A stretch of 64,000 nucleotides of DNA from an uncultured Clostridia bacterium (GCA_937912025.1 CALDOZ010000022.1:1-64000), one strand, 5' to 3'. Positions 44,760 to 54,078 are shown, counted from the first letter of the stretch. Notes: generated by a model from the letters alone, not told the origin. Made by a program: numbers and translations.

Positions 44760-44784
44760 AAAACAACGCATTTTGCGTTGTTTT
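44760..44784 (+). terminator. Terminator of the epimerase gene
   Basis: AAAACAACGC and GCGTTGTTTT form a perfect stem with a 5-base loop, then AATTTTTT. Confidence 0.85.
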
Positions 44785-44870
44785 AATTTTTTATAGGAAG
44801 TTTATTTTTTAGTGCGATATAATATGATCGTTATCATTAAAAAAAGAAGTTTAGCAAGTCGTTTAATTTA

Positions 44871-44899
44871 TTGACAAAATATTTTTATGGTAGTAAAAT
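44871..44899 (+). promoter_or_regulatory. Promoter of the DAHP synthase gene
   Basis: TTGACA (44871-44876), 17 bp, TAAAAT (44894-44899). Confidence 0.7.
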
Positions 44900-44934
44900 T
44901 ATATAATAATTTTTTTTAAGGACTGACTACGATT

Positions 44935-45963
44935 ATGGGTATGATTTTTGAAAGAAAACTTCCTATACCAAAGGAAGTAAAAGAGCAATTTCCAATTAGC
45001 GATAACCTTGCTAAAATAGTTGCTAAACGAGCGGACGAATGTAAAGATATTTTTGCAGGTAAAAGCGATAAGTTTATTCTTATAATAGGACCTTGCTCGG
45101 CAGATAATGAAGATAGCGTTATAGATTACATTTCTAGGCTTAGAAAAGTTCAAGATAAAGTTAAAGATAAAATTTTTATTATTCCGCGTATATACACTAA
45201 CAAACCAAGAACTACGGGAGACGGGTATAAGGGAATGCTTCATCAACCTAACCCAAACGAAAAACCCGATATGTATAAAGGTATTGTAAGTATACGTCAA
45301 TTACATTTAAGAGCGCTTAACGAAACGGGATTTTCTTGTGCGGACGAAATGTTGTACCCTGAAAATTACAGATATCTTTCAGACGTTCTTGGTTACGTTG
45401 CCGTAGGCGCAAGGTCGGTAGAAAACCAGCAACACCGTTTAACTGCAAGCGGTATAGATATCCCCGTTGGTATGAAAAATCCAACGAGTGGCGATATTTC
45501 GGTAATGATGAATTCTATAACGGCGGCTCAACATAAACACACCTTTATTTATCGTGGTTGGGAAGTTCATTCAGAAGGTAATCCGTACGCTCACGCTATA
45601 CTTCGTGGGTACATAAACAAGCGCGGAGTTGCAATTCCAAACTATCATTACGAAGACCTTATTCATCTTTATGAAGCGTATGAAAAATGTAATCTTTTAA
45701 ACCCTGCGGTTATTGTTGACACAAACCATTCTAACTCGGGTAAGCAATACCTTGAACAAGTTAGAATAGCAAAAGAAGTTCTTCATAGTACGCGCCATAA
45801 CGACGATATTAAGAAACTCGTTAAAGGGTTAATGATTGAAAGTTATATTGAAGATGGAGCGCAAAAAATAGGCGAAGGAGTATATGGTAAGTCTATTACA
45901 GACCCATGTCTTGGTTGGCAAAAGACTGAAAAACTTATTTTAGACATTGCAGATTTAATTTAA
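44935..45963 (+). CDS. aroF: DAHP synthase (class I, AroFGH type)
   Basis: 3-deoxy-7-phosphoheptulonate synthase starts the shikimate pathway from PEP and erythrose 4-phosphate. The 342 residues show IIGPCSADN, IPRIYTNKPRTTGDGYKGML, VGARSVENQQHRL, PVGMKNPTSGD and VDTNHSNSGKQ, all typical of the E. coli-like I-alpha form. No ACT or chorismate mutase domain is fused. The ribosome site is AAGGA, somewhat distant (about 13 bases). No other aromatic gene is adjacent. Confidence 0.95.
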   Translation: MGMIFERKLPIPKEVKEQFPISDNLAKIVAKRADECKDIFAGKSDKFILIIGPCSADNEDSVIDYISRLRKVQDKVKDKIFIIPRIYTNKPRTTGDGYKGMLHQPNPNEKPDMYKGIVSIRQLHLRALNETGFSCADEMLYPENYRYLSDVLGYVAVGARSVENQQHRLTASGIDIPVGMKNPTSGDISVMMNSITAAQHKHTFIYRGWEVHSEGNPYAHAILRGYINKRGVAIPNYHYEDLIHLYEAYEKCNLLNPAVIVDTNHSNSGKQYLEQVRIAKEVLHSTRHNDDIKKLVKGLMIESYIEDGAQKIGEGVYGKSITDPCLGWQKTEKLILDIADLI

Positions 45964-45974
45964 TAATGTAATTA

Positions 45975-46013
45975 AAAATTCCCGAGAAAAGTCTAACTTT
46001 TCTCGGGAATTTT
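45975..46013. terminator. Bidirectional terminator between DAHP synthase and the NSS gene
   Basis: AAAATTCCCGAGAAAAG and CTTTTCTCGGGAATTTT form a 17-bp stem. Confidence 0.9.
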
Positions 46014-46026
46014 ATATGTATTTTAA

Positions 46027-47454
46027 TTAACTAAATATTAATTTTATTACTCCAAACTTATCTAAAATACCGTAAACGAATAATAAGATAATAATTACAG
46101 GAAGAACGTATTTAATATAGTAGTACATCCATTTTTTAACCTTTAAGCCTGTGCCTTGGTTTGCTTCTTTCATAAAGTTATCAAAGCCCCAACCTTTTTT
46201 AGTCGTAACGAAAAGTACGAATAAGAGCGAGCCTATAGGTAATAAAATATTTGAAACGATAAAGTCTTCAAGGTCTAATACTGCGCTATCAGGACCAAAC
46301 GGGGTAAACGACGACCAAACGTTAAAGCCGAGCACGCAAGGAATTGATAATATAAATACCGCAATACCGCAAACAAGACAAGTTTTGCGTTTTGAAAAAC
46401 CTGTAAGTTCTTGCACGCAAGAAATTATGTTTTGGAATACCGCTAAAATAGTACTAAACGCCGCAAAGATTAAGAAAAGGAAGAATAAACTACCCCAAAG
46501 TCTTCCAAGTGGCATATTCGCAAATACGTTTGGAAGGGCTTGGAAAATAAGCGGTGGGCCACCATCAACGTTAACGTCGTAAGTAAAGCAAGCAGGGAAA
46601 ATTATAAGACCTGCTGTTATTGCAACGAACGTATCAAGCACGGTAATTATAACGCTTTCGCCTAAAAGCGAACGGTCTTTACCAATAAAACTGCCGAATA
46701 TCGCCATAGAACCGATACCTAAACTTAGAGTAAAGAAAGCCTGATTCATTGCTTGAACAATAACGGTTAACAATCCACCCTCAGTTTTTTCAACGTTAGA
46801 CCAGTTAGGAACAAGGTAGAACGATAAACCTTCCGCCGCTCCGCTTAATGTAAAACTGTTAACGGCAAGTACGGCAATTAACACTAAAAGGGCAAGCATC
46901 ATAATTTTACTTATACGCTCAAAACCTTTTTGCATATTGAACGAGTTTACTAAAAAGCCTACTAAAACGACTCCGCCCATAAACGCTATTAAACCCCAAG
47001 GGTTAGATAACATCTCGCCAAAGACACCGTCTATTTGAATAGACGTAAGACCTTCAAACTTACCGCCAACCATATAGATAAAGTATTGAACGATCCAACC
47101 GGTAACGGAAGTGTAGAACATCATAAGCAACAAGTTGCCTGCGAGCGCAGCGTAACCGTGTAAATGCCATTTAGTATTTTCAGGTTCAAGTTTTTTGTAA
47201 AGTAAAACGGGGCTTGCTTGAGCCGCTCTACCAAGCGAGAATTCAATCGTCATAACGGGAATGCCGAGTAAAACGAGGAAAACAAGGTAGAAAAGCACGA
47301 AAATTGCTCCGCCGTATTGACCTGCCATTGTAGGAAAGCGCCAAACGTTACCAACACCTATAGCGCAACCGGCGCTAATTAAAATAAAACCAAGACGGCT
47401 ACCGAGTTTTTCTCTGCCTTCGCCGTTAGTCGCGCCAAATTTATTTTTTGACAT
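46027..47454 (-). CDS. Neurotransmitter:sodium symporter family transporter
   Basis: This LeuT-fold Na-dependent amino acid transporter has 475 residues and about 12 membrane segments. The first segment carries SAGCAIGVGNVWRFP, the sodium/substrate site of the family, followed by GGAIFVLFYLVFLVLLGIP. The substrate (tryptophan, tyrosine, leucine and others are known in bacteria) cannot be deduced. GGAG precedes ATG 47454; the frame extends further without support. It is convergent with the DAHP synthase gene. Confidence 0.92.
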   Translation of the reverse strand: MSKNKFGATNGEGREKLGSRLGFILISAGCAIGVGNVWRFPTMAGQYGGAIFVLFYLVFLVLLGIPVMTIEFSLGRAAQASPVLLYKKLEPENTKWHLHGYAALAGNLLLMMFYTSVTGWIVQYFIYMVGGKFEGLTSIQIDGVFGEMLSNPWGLIAFMGGVVLVGFLVNSFNMQKGFERISKIMMLALLVLIAVLAVNSFTLSGAAEGLSFYLVPNWSNVEKTEGGLLTVIVQAMNQAFFTLSLGIGSMAIFGSFIGKDRSLLGESVIITVLDTFVAITAGLIIFPACFTYDVNVDGGPPLIFQALPNVFANMPLGRLWGSLFFLFLIFAAFSTILAVFQNIISCVQELTGFSKRKTCLVCGIAVFILSIPCVLGFNVWSSFTPFGPDSAVLDLEDFIVSNILLPIGSLLFVLFVTTKKGWGFDNFMKEANQGTGLKVKKWMYYYIKYVLPVIIILLFVYGILDKFGVIKLIFS

Positions 47455-47486
47455 AATTTGCTCCTTTTTGTAAAAATTATAGTTAC

Positions 47487-47515
47487 ATACTACATTAAAT
47501 TTATTAATATTGCAA
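47487..47515 (-). promoter_or_regulatory. Candidate promoter of the NSS gene
   Basis: On the minus strand TTGCAA, 17 bp, TAGTAT. Confidence 0.4.
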
Positions 47516-47564
47516 GTTATTATAAATAAATTTTTAAAAGAAATTAAAAATCGCACCATACCTA

Positions 47565-47593
47565 TTGTGTTTTTTAGGCAGTTATGCTACAAT
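47565..47593 (+). promoter_or_regulatory. Promoter of the topoisomerase IV operon
   Basis: TTGTGT (47565-47570), 17 bp, TACAAT (47588-47593). AAGGTGGG lies in the leader. Confidence 0.6.
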
Positions 47594-47629
47594 ATATTGG
47601 TATAAAACTAAATTTAAGGTGGGCTTATT

Positions 47630-49591
47630 GTGGCTAAAATTTCTTACAGTTCAGAAGATATTAAAATATTAAAAGGCCTTGAAGCCGTGCGTACTCGTCC
47701 TGGTATGTATATCGGCTCAACGGGGCAAAAAGGTTTACACCATATTTTATGGGAAATTATAGATAACTCTGTTGACGAAGCGTCCAACGGTTACGCCCAA
47801 AAGGTAATAGTAACGCTGTATGCTGACGGTAGCGCTTCCGTTGAAGACGATGGTAGAGGAATGCCCGTTGATATTCACCCCGAAGCAGGTATTAGCGGTG
47901 TTGAAGTTATTTTTACTCAACTTCACGCCGGCGGTAAGTTTAATAATGAAAATTACGCTTATTCGGGTGGTTTACACGGCGTTGGCGCGTCGGTAACCAA
48001 CGCTTTATCAGAGTGGCTTAAAGTTGAAGTTTATAATAAAACAGTATACAAAATGGAGTTTTCTTCTTACGAAGATAAAGCGCAAGGCAAAATATTGTCG
48101 GGCGTACCTAAAGCGCCTCTTTTAAACACTAAAATTAAAACTATTAAACACGGTACGTTAGTTCATTTTAAGCCTGACGCAAGAGTTTTTGATACGGTGG
48201 AATTTAACGCCGAAACTATTATTACAAGACTTAGAGAAACGTCGTTTTTAAATAAAGGTATTACGTTAATATTCAAAGATTTACGCAAAAATCCTAATGC
48301 CGAAGAAAAAGTGTTTAATTCCGAAGGCGGTATTAGCGATTACGTTTCATACATCAACAAAGTAAAAACTCCGCTTTATGAAAACCCTATTTATTTCGAG
48401 GCTGAAAAAGACGGTATTAAAATAGAAGTAGCTTTCCAACACACTAACGACTATACTGAAAATATTTTCTCGTTTGTAAATAACATTCCAACTATTGACG
48501 GTGGTCATCACGACGTTGGTTTTAAAATGGGTTTAACAAGGTTTTTTAACGAATACGCCAAAGACCATATGCCTAAAAACTCTAAAGACGTTTCTTTTAA
48601 CGGCGAAGATTACCGCGTAGGTATTACGGCGGTTATCGTAGTTAAAATTAAAAACGCTCAGTTTGAAGGTCAAACTAAGGGTAAACTCGGCAACGTTGAA
48701 GCGCGTCCAGCGGTTGACCACGCAACGTACGAAAATTTAATAGAACTTTCTAAAAATAAAAAGATGACTAAGGTTTTCGAAGCGATAATTTCTAAAGCGG
48801 TACTATCTGCTAAAGAAAGGGAAGCCGTTAGAAAAGCCAAAGAATTAAACCGCGCAAAATCGGGCGCGGAAAGTACTAAACTTTTAGGTAAACTCGCAGG
48901 CTGTTCAAGTCGTGACGCGTCTAAGAACGAAATTTTTATAGTAGAAGGCGATTCGGCAGGCGGTAGCGCAAAATCGGGTAGAGATAGAGCGCACCAAGCA
49001 ATTTTACCACTTCGTGGTAAACCTCTTAATACCGAAAAAAAATCTCAAGCGGAAGTATTAAAAAACGAAGAAATTAAAACGATAATTTCAGCGCTTGGCA
49101 CAAGTTTTGGCTCTGATTTTGATATTAACTCGCTTAAATACGACAAAGTTATTATTTTATCAGACGCCGACGTTGACGGTTATCATATACGCTGTATACT
49201 TTTAACTTTCTTCTATCGCTATATGAAAGAACTTATTTCAAGCGGTCATTTATACGTTGGCATGCCTCCGCTTTACAAAGTTTATAAAAAAGACGTAGTT
49301 GAGTACGCCTACAACGAAGAAGAACGTGAAAAAGCGCAACAAAAAGTGGGTAGAGGTTATACCGTTCAACGCTATAAAGGTTTAGGTGAAATGAATCCCG
49401 ATCAGTTATGGGATACAACTTTAAACCCCGAAACGCGCGTGCTTATGCAAGTTACTATTGAAGAAGCCGCCGAAGCCGAGCGTTTAATAACTACGCTTAT
49501 GGGCGATAACGTTGACGAGAGAAAGAAATACATTCAACTCCACGCTAATTTTAATAAAGAAGATGATTTTGAAATTAAGGTAAAAGATTAA
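47630..49591 (+). CDS. parE: Topoisomerase IV subunit B
   Basis: This is the second type IIA ATPase subunit of the window, with 653 residues. It shows EIIDNSVDEASNG, DDGRGMPVDIHPE, SGGLHGVGASVTNAL, QTKGKLGNVEARPAV, VEGDSAGGSAKSGRDR and LSDADVDGYHIRC. The QTKGKLG variant and its pairing with a subunit A lacking a GyrA box indicate topoisomerase IV, which decatenates chromosomes, and not gyrase. Translation starts at GTG with AAGGTGGG upstream. parC follows after one base. Confidence 0.9.
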   Translation: MAKISYSSEDIKILKGLEAVRTRPGMYIGSTGQKGLHHILWEIIDNSVDEASNGYAQKVIVTLYADGSASVEDDGRGMPVDIHPEAGISGVEVIFTQLHAGGKFNNENYAYSGGLHGVGASVTNALSEWLKVEVYNKTVYKMEFSSYEDKAQGKILSGVPKAPLLNTKIKTIKHGTLVHFKPDARVFDTVEFNAETIITRLRETSFLNKGITLIFKDLRKNPNAEEKVFNSEGGISDYVSYINKVKTPLYENPIYFEAEKDGIKIEVAFQHTNDYTENIFSFVNNIPTIDGGHHDVGFKMGLTRFFNEYAKDHMPKNSKDVSFNGEDYRVGITAVIVVKIKNAQFEGQTKGKLGNVEARPAVDHATYENLIELSKNKKMTKVFEAIISKAVLSAKEREAVRKAKELNRAKSGAESTKLLGKLAGCSSRDASKNEIFIVEGDSAGGSAKSGRDRAHQAILPLRGKPLNTEKKSQAEVLKNEEIKTIISALGTSFGSDFDINSLKYDKVIILSDADVDGYHIRCILLTFFYRYMKELISSGHLYVGMPPLYKVYKKDVVEYAYNEEEREKAQQKVGRGYTVQRYKGLGEMNPDQLWDTTLNPETRVLMQVTIEEAAEAERLITTLMGDNVDERKKYIQLHANFNKEDDFEIKVKD

Positions 49592-49592
49592 T

Positions 49593-52046
49593 ATGAGTGA
49601 AATTTTAAAAGGAACGATTATTACAAGCACTATTGAAGAAGTGCTTCATAGTTCAATGATTCCTTACGCCGAATCTGTTATTATAGACCGCGCTCTTCCA
49701 CGAGTTGAAGACGGTCTTAAACCCGTTCAGCGTAGAATTTTATACGATATGTACGATATGGGCATAACTCCAGACAAGCCTTACAAAAAAAGCGCTAAGG
49801 TAGTTGGTGACGTGCTTGCAAAATACCATCCGCACGGCGATAGTTCGGTGTACGACGCAATGGTTAGACTTGCTCAACCATTTAATATGGGTATGACTTT
49901 AGTTGACGGTCAAGGCAACTATGGTTCGGTTGACGGTGACGGCGCTGCTGCTATGCGTTACACGGAAGCGCGTCTTAATAATTTGGCTCTTGAAATGCTT
50001 GTAGACCTTGAAAAAGACACCGTTGATTGGGGTAATAACTACGACGATACTTTAAAAGAACCTACTACTTTACCAAGTAGATTTCCTAATCTTTTAGTAA
50101 ACGGCGCAATGGGTATTGCGGTTGGTCTTGCAACTAACATTCCTCCGCACAATTTAGCAGAAGTAATTGACGGGGCTGTTGCTTTTATTGATAACCCGAG
50201 AATTAAACTTGACGATATGATGAAAATCGTTGAAGGGCCAGACTTTCCAACGGGTGGTGAAGTTATCGTGGGCGAAGAACTTAAACGCGCCTACGAAACG
50301 GGTAAAGGTAAAATTTTAATACGTTCTAAATTTTCTATTGAAGAAGAACGTGGTAAAACGTCTATTGTTATTCACGAAATACCGTACCAAGTAAACAAAT
50401 CGCTCGTTATTAAAAAAATAGGCGAGTTTATGCAAGAAAAACGCGACGTTTATAGAAATATAGACGACGTTGTCGATGAGTCTGACCGTCACGGTATGCG
50501 CGTTGTTATCAAACTTAAAAAAGACGCAGATGCCGTTGAAGTGTTAGAAACGTTATTTAAAGAAACTAACCTTCAAGTTAGTTATGGTATAAATATGGTT
50601 ATGATAGCGGACGGTAAGCCTCAACAACTTGGCTTGCTTGAAATTATGCGCTATTATACCGACTATCAAAAACAAGTAGTTTTAAGAAGAACAAAACACG
50701 ACTTAACTAAGGCAAAAGCGCGTTATGAAGTGGTAACGGGGCTTATTATTGCCGTTACTAATATTGATAAAGTTATTCAAATAATTAAAAAATCGCCGGA
50801 TACTGCTACCGCTAAACAAAATTTAAGAAAGGCGTTTGATTTATCCGACGTTCAAGCGCAAGCAATTTTAGACTTAAAACTTGCGCGTTTAACACGTCTT
50901 GAAATAGATAATTTAAAAGAAGAACTCGAACAATTAAAGGCGCTAATGAAGTCGCTACAAGAAATTATTGATAGCAAGAAAAAATTAAACGAAGTTGTAA
51001 AGACGGAAATGCTTCAAATTAAAAAGAAGTATAAAATTCCGCGCCGTTCATATATTACTGAAACTCCTTCAAAAATAGGCAATAAAGGTAACGCTCCAGC
51101 AAAGAAAAAATCAACTGAAAAGTACGTTGTTGGTTATAGCGGAAAAGGTTTAGTTAGAAGGGTAAAACTTTCGGCGCATAACCGTAATTTAACTGAATAT
51201 CCAAATCAAGCGCAATGCTTTAAATTTATGGTTACCGCTACTGACGACGAGGTTATTTACGCCTTTACTAATAACGGCAACGTGTATAAAATGTCGGTTG
51301 AAGAAATTCCTGAATGCAGGGGTGGCGGACTTGGCGGTGTTGCTTTTGACAAGTTGTTTAAAGACTCGCAAACTAACGAAGTTCCCGTTGCGTTTATAAA
51401 TGCTAAACAAGGCGAAGAAAAAGGCGTAGTTTATACGTTTACTCAAATGGGTATGGTTAAAGCGTCGCCGTTTAGCGAATACGCTACTATGCGCGCGCCG
51501 TTTAGCGCAATTAATCTTAAAAAAGCAGATAGCGTAGTTAACGTTATTTTACTTGAAAAAACTAAAGAAGAACTAAACCTTGAAACGTTTATCGTAACTC
51601 AAATGGGTATGTGTTTGCGTTCAAGTAAAGAAGTCGGAGTTAAAGGTGTAAAAACTGCCGGCGTTATCGCTATGGACGTAGCAAGTAACGATAAAATTAT
51701 TTACGCAGGTTTTGCCGATGAAAATAGTTACGCCGTTATTGTAACAAGTTTTGGTACTTATAAACGCGTACTTATTCCTGCAAACGTAACTCTATCATCT
51801 GGTGGAGGAAAGGGTAGCGTTATAGCGGAACTTGGCAAAAAAGATAGTGGCGAGTTTGTTGTTTACGCTACTATCGTTAAAGAAGGCGAAAAGTCCGTGC
51901 TTGCAATATTTACAAGTATTGAAGTTTTAAATCAACACGTTTTAGTTGAAAAAATTCCTATAGATAAGCGTGCGTCAAAAGGTCAGTATATTTCTTCAAT
52001 GAAGAATAAATTCCAGCCTACTGTCGCTTACTGCGCCAGGCGTTAA
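49593..52046 (+). CDS. parC: Topoisomerase IV subunit A
   Basis: The 817-residue breakage-reunion subunit carries the active tyrosine Y123 (AAAMRYTEARLNNLA) and DVLAKYHPHGDSSVYD. The C-terminal pinwheel blades are present but no GyrA box QRRGGKG is seen, in contrast to the gyrA of this window, so it is assigned to topoisomerase IV. It ends in KNKFQPTVAYCARR, an odd tail. The +1 frame across that tail stays open into the next 900 bases (see the following entries). Confidence 0.88.
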   Translation: MSEILKGTIITSTIEEVLHSSMIPYAESVIIDRALPRVEDGLKPVQRRILYDMYDMGITPDKPYKKSAKVVGDVLAKYHPHGDSSVYDAMVRLAQPFNMGMTLVDGQGNYGSVDGDGAAAMRYTEARLNNLALEMLVDLEKDTVDWGNNYDDTLKEPTTLPSRFPNLLVNGAMGIAVGLATNIPPHNLAEVIDGAVAFIDNPRIKLDDMMKIVEGPDFPTGGEVIVGEELKRAYETGKGKILIRSKFSIEEERGKTSIVIHEIPYQVNKSLVIKKIGEFMQEKRDVYRNIDDVVDESDRHGMRVVIKLKKDADAVEVLETLFKETNLQVSYGINMVMIADGKPQQLGLLEIMRYYTDYQKQVVLRRTKHDLTKAKARYEVVTGLIIAVTNIDKVIQIIKKSPDTATAKQNLRKAFDLSDVQAQAILDLKLARLTRLEIDNLKEELEQLKALMKSLQEIIDSKKKLNEVVKTEMLQIKKKYKIPRRSYITETPSKIGNKGNAPAKKKSTEKYVVGYSGKGLVRRVKLSAHNRNLTEYPNQAQCFKFMVTATDDEVIYAFTNNGNVYKMSVEEIPECRGGGLGGVAFDKLFKDSQTNEVPVAFINAKQGEEKGVVYTFTQMGMVKASPFSEYATMRAPFSAINLKKADSVVNVILLEKTKEELNLETFIVTQMGMCLRSSKEVGVKGVKTAGVIAMDVASNDKIIYAGFADENSYAVIVTSFGTYKRVLIPANVTLSSGGGKGSVIAELGKKDSGEFVVYATIVKEGEKSVLAIFTSIEVLNQHVLVEKIPIDKRASKGQYISSMKNKFQPTVAYCARR

Positions 52047-52323
52047 CGGCGTAACCTTTAAAGACAATTTAATAAATTCGGTTGCGCCTAAAAACGAAAC
52101 TTTTGACGGTAAAAACGAAACGGGTAATTTTAACGACGTTAGCGATACCATTAAAAACGGCGTTGGTAGTGATACTTTTAACGATACTGATAAAAATAGC
52201 GTTGATAGTGATACTTTTGACAACGTTCAAAAGAGCAACGTTGCTGAAAATAAAAATGGCGAAACCGACGTTGTAAATTTTACTGACAAAGATACAACCG
52301 TTTGCAATACTACAACAAGCGAC
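52003..52323 (+). other. Open frame without a start codon, between parC and the next annotated start
   Basis: This frame is open from just after a TGA at 52000 and runs unbroken into the gene at 52324. It overlaps the last 44 bases of parC in the +1 frame. It contains no ATG, GTG or TTG. The translation is low complexity, rich in Asn, Asp, Thr and Val (for example SDTFNDTDKNSVDSDTF). Either ParC is extended by frameshifting, or an ancestral fusion has been broken, or an unusual start is used. Confidence 0.6.
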
Positions 52324-52941
52324 GTGATTACGACTGACGACATTACTACAAACGACGGCGTATCTTCTACTAACGACGACGTATCTTCTACTAACGACGA
52401 CATAATTTCAATAGACGAAGATACAATAACCGCTGATAGAGAGTCTAATAAAACTGAAAAAAACGTTTATGACGTCGAGCAAAAAATTGAAGTAGAAAAA
52501 GAGCAAAAACAACCCAATAGCGCGATTAAACAAAGTTTTTCAAATATAGAAAACTTGCTTAAAAAAATGTATAGCGACGTTTTTGATAAGATTTCTAACT
52601 TTACTCCGTCATACTTACAAACGGTAGAAAATTTAGTTGAGTATATTGCGTTAAAGTCTGCTGAAATTTGCGCTTTCCCTAAAATAAAAGTGGAGTTCAA
52701 TTTAAGTGACGATATTATCGCCACGTCAAAACTACAAAGCGATAGCGTACCGTTTGCAATAAAATTATCTTCAATAATAGATAAAAAAGCAGGGGTTGGC
52801 TGTACGGCGATAATACTTCGTGAAATTACCAAAATTTTACTTGAACTTTTAAAAGGTAAAGATAGTTCCATACAAACTGTAACGGGAGTATTAAGTCCTA
52901 TATATACTTACGTTTTAACTGAAGGAATAAAATTAAAATAA
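52324..52941 (+). CDS. Uncharacterised protein after parC
   Basis: From the first conventional start (GTG 52324, with no ribosome site) the frame gives 205 residues. The first 60 are a Ser/Thr/Asn/Asp repeat region followed by a Lys/Glu-rich linker. The C-terminal 140 residues look folded (SFSNIENLLKKMYSDVFDKI, KIKVEFNLSDDIIATSKL, GCTAIILREITKILLELL) and match no family I recognise. The frame is open upstream to 52003, so the true start is probably not here. The next gene begins after AGGAG at the end of this one, suggesting a shared transcript with parE-parC. Confidence 0.5.
   Translation: MITTDDITTNDGVSSTNDDVSSTNDDIISIDEDTITADRESNKTEKNVYDVEQKIEVEKEQKQPNSAIKQSFSNIENLLKKMYSDVFDKISNFTPSYLQTVENLVEYIALKSAEICAFPKIKVEFNLSDDIIATSKLQSDSVPFAIKLSSIIDKKAGVGCTAIILREITKILLELLKGKDSSIQTVTGVLSPIYTYVLTEGIKLK
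52357..52398 (+). repeat. 21-bp tandem repeat in the gene after parC
   Basis: GGCGTATCTTCTACTAACGA is followed directly by GACGTATCTTCTACTAACGA in a 21-bp unit that encodes VSSTND twice. The length keeps the reading frame. Confidence 0.85.
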
Positions 52942-52951
52942 GGAGACAATT

Positions 52952-53743
52952 ATGATAAACAAACAAGTAAACCCAATTGAAAATTTAATATACGACGGCG
53001 GTTTTACTGCAATTTTTAGAACAATCGGTTGTATTGGTGACAGTTTATCGTCAGGCGAACACGAAAGCTTAACTGAAGACGGAGTAAGAGGCTGGCACGA
53101 TTATTACGAATATTCGTGGGGACAGTTTATTGCGCGCAAGTGTGGTTTACACGCGTACAATTGGTCGGTTGGAGGTTTAACTGCTAAAGAGTTTCACGAT
53201 TTAGCAAGATATCATAAAGTTTTCACTCCCGAAAAAGCATGCCAAGCATACATTATTGCGCTTGGCGTTAACGATATTTCTAGAGTACTTGAAGGCGTTT
53301 ACGAACTTGGTAGCCTTGATGACGTAGATTTTGATAACTGTGAGAATAATAAAGACACCGTTATAGGTAATTACGTTAAAATTATTCAACGCATATATGC
53401 TTTACAGCCAAAAGCAAAAGTTTTCGTTACTACAATGCCAATAAGTAGCAATGAAGACGAAAAACGTCTTCCTTATATAGAACAATTTCACAAAGCGTTG
53501 CGTAAACTTCCTGAACTTTTTGAATATCTTTACGTTATTGATTTTAATAAGTACGCGCCTATATACGACGCCGAGTTTAAGAAAATGTATTATCTTGGTG
53601 GGCATCTTAACGCTATGGGGTATAAACTTACTGCCGATATGTATATGACGTATATTGATTATATAATTAAAAATAATCCTGATGATTTTGCCCAAGTTGC
53701 ATTTATTGGTAAAGGCATTCACAACGTTTCAAGAAAATGGTAA
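52952..53743 (+). CDS. SGNH/GDSL hydrolase
   Basis: The 263-residue esterase/lipase-fold protein has block I IGDSLSSGE (nucleophile Ser near residue 31), block III GVNDISR with the Asn, and block V GGHLNAMGY with the catalytic His. The Gly of block II is in WSVGGLTAKE. No signal peptide is seen, so it acts in the cytoplasm, and the substrate is unknown. AAGGAG precedes the ATG. Confidence 0.85.
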   Translation: MINKQVNPIENLIYDGGFTAIFRTIGCIGDSLSSGEHESLTEDGVRGWHDYYEYSWGQFIARKCGLHAYNWSVGGLTAKEFHDLARYHKVFTPEKACQAYIIALGVNDISRVLEGVYELGSLDDVDFDNCENNKDTVIGNYVKIIQRIYALQPKAKVFVTTMPISSNEDEKRLPYIEQFHKALRKLPELFEYLYVIDFNKYAPIYDAEFKKMYYLGGHLNAMGYKLTADMYMTYIDYIIKNNPDDFAQVAFIGKGIHNVSRKW

Positions 53744-53769
53744 TTATTTACATATAGCGTAAAAAATAG

Positions 53770-53798
53770 TTTACAAATTGATTTTAATATGTTATTAT
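53770..53798 (+). promoter_or_regulatory. Promoter of tRNA-Thr
   Basis: TTTACA (53770-53775), 17 bp, TATTAT (53793-53798) with TG before the -10 box. The predicted start is about 13 bases before the tRNA. Confidence 0.6.
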
Positions 53799-53817
53799 AT
53801 TGAAGTCAATTTAACGT

Positions 53818-53907
53818 GCTGATGTAGCTCAGTTGGTAGAGCGCTACCTTGGTAAGGTAGAGGTGTCCGTAAGGCAATCACGGGTTCGACTCCCGTCATC
53901 AGCTCCA
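53818..53907 (+). tRNA. tRNA-Thr (GGU anticodon) with an expanded variable region
   Basis: The acceptor stem is GCTGATG with CATCAGC, the D-arm GCTC/GAGC with an 8-base loop, the anticodon arm CTACC-TTGGTAA-GGTAG (anticodon GGT), the T-arm ACGGG-TTCGACT-CCCGT, then T and an encoded CCA. The variable region (53861-53879) is 19 nt, where tRNA-Thr normally has 5. It can fold as a short arm: T64-A76, G65-C75, C67-G74, C68-G73 (last two digits of the coordinates) closed by GTAA, with T66 bulged. Everything else is canonical for tRNA-Thr, so the gene is probably functional. Confidence 0.9.
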
Positions 53908-53910
53908 TTG

Positions 53911-53934
53911 TAGCAACCGCTTTTGCGGTTGCTA
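53911..53934 (+). terminator. Terminator of tRNA-Thr
   Basis: TAGCAACCGC and GCGGTTGCTA form a perfect 10-bp stem with a TTTT loop, followed by TATTTATTTTA. Confidence 0.8.
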
Positions 53935-54024
53935 TATTTATTTTAGAGTGACTTAGTTTGTAGGGGAGAATACTTATTTTTGCGTCCTACGTTATTTGCA
54001 CTATTATTTATCAATAACGGGCGC

Positions 54025-54053
54025 TTGTGTTTTTAAGTGTTTTATGGTAAAAT
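54025..54053 (+). promoter_or_regulatory. Promoter of the ABC exporter gene
   Basis: TTGTGT (54025-54030), 17 bp, TAAAAT (54048-54053), with AAGGAG downstream. Confidence 0.6.
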
Positions 54054-54078
54054 AATTGATATATTTTAAGGAGTTATT

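Noticed and set aside
52030..52047. prfB-like programmed frameshift at the parC stop
   Set aside because: CGT TAA C is preceded by AGG, but CGT is a poor +1 slip codon and no long anti-ribosomal site is present. The frameshift idea is kept only as an open question.
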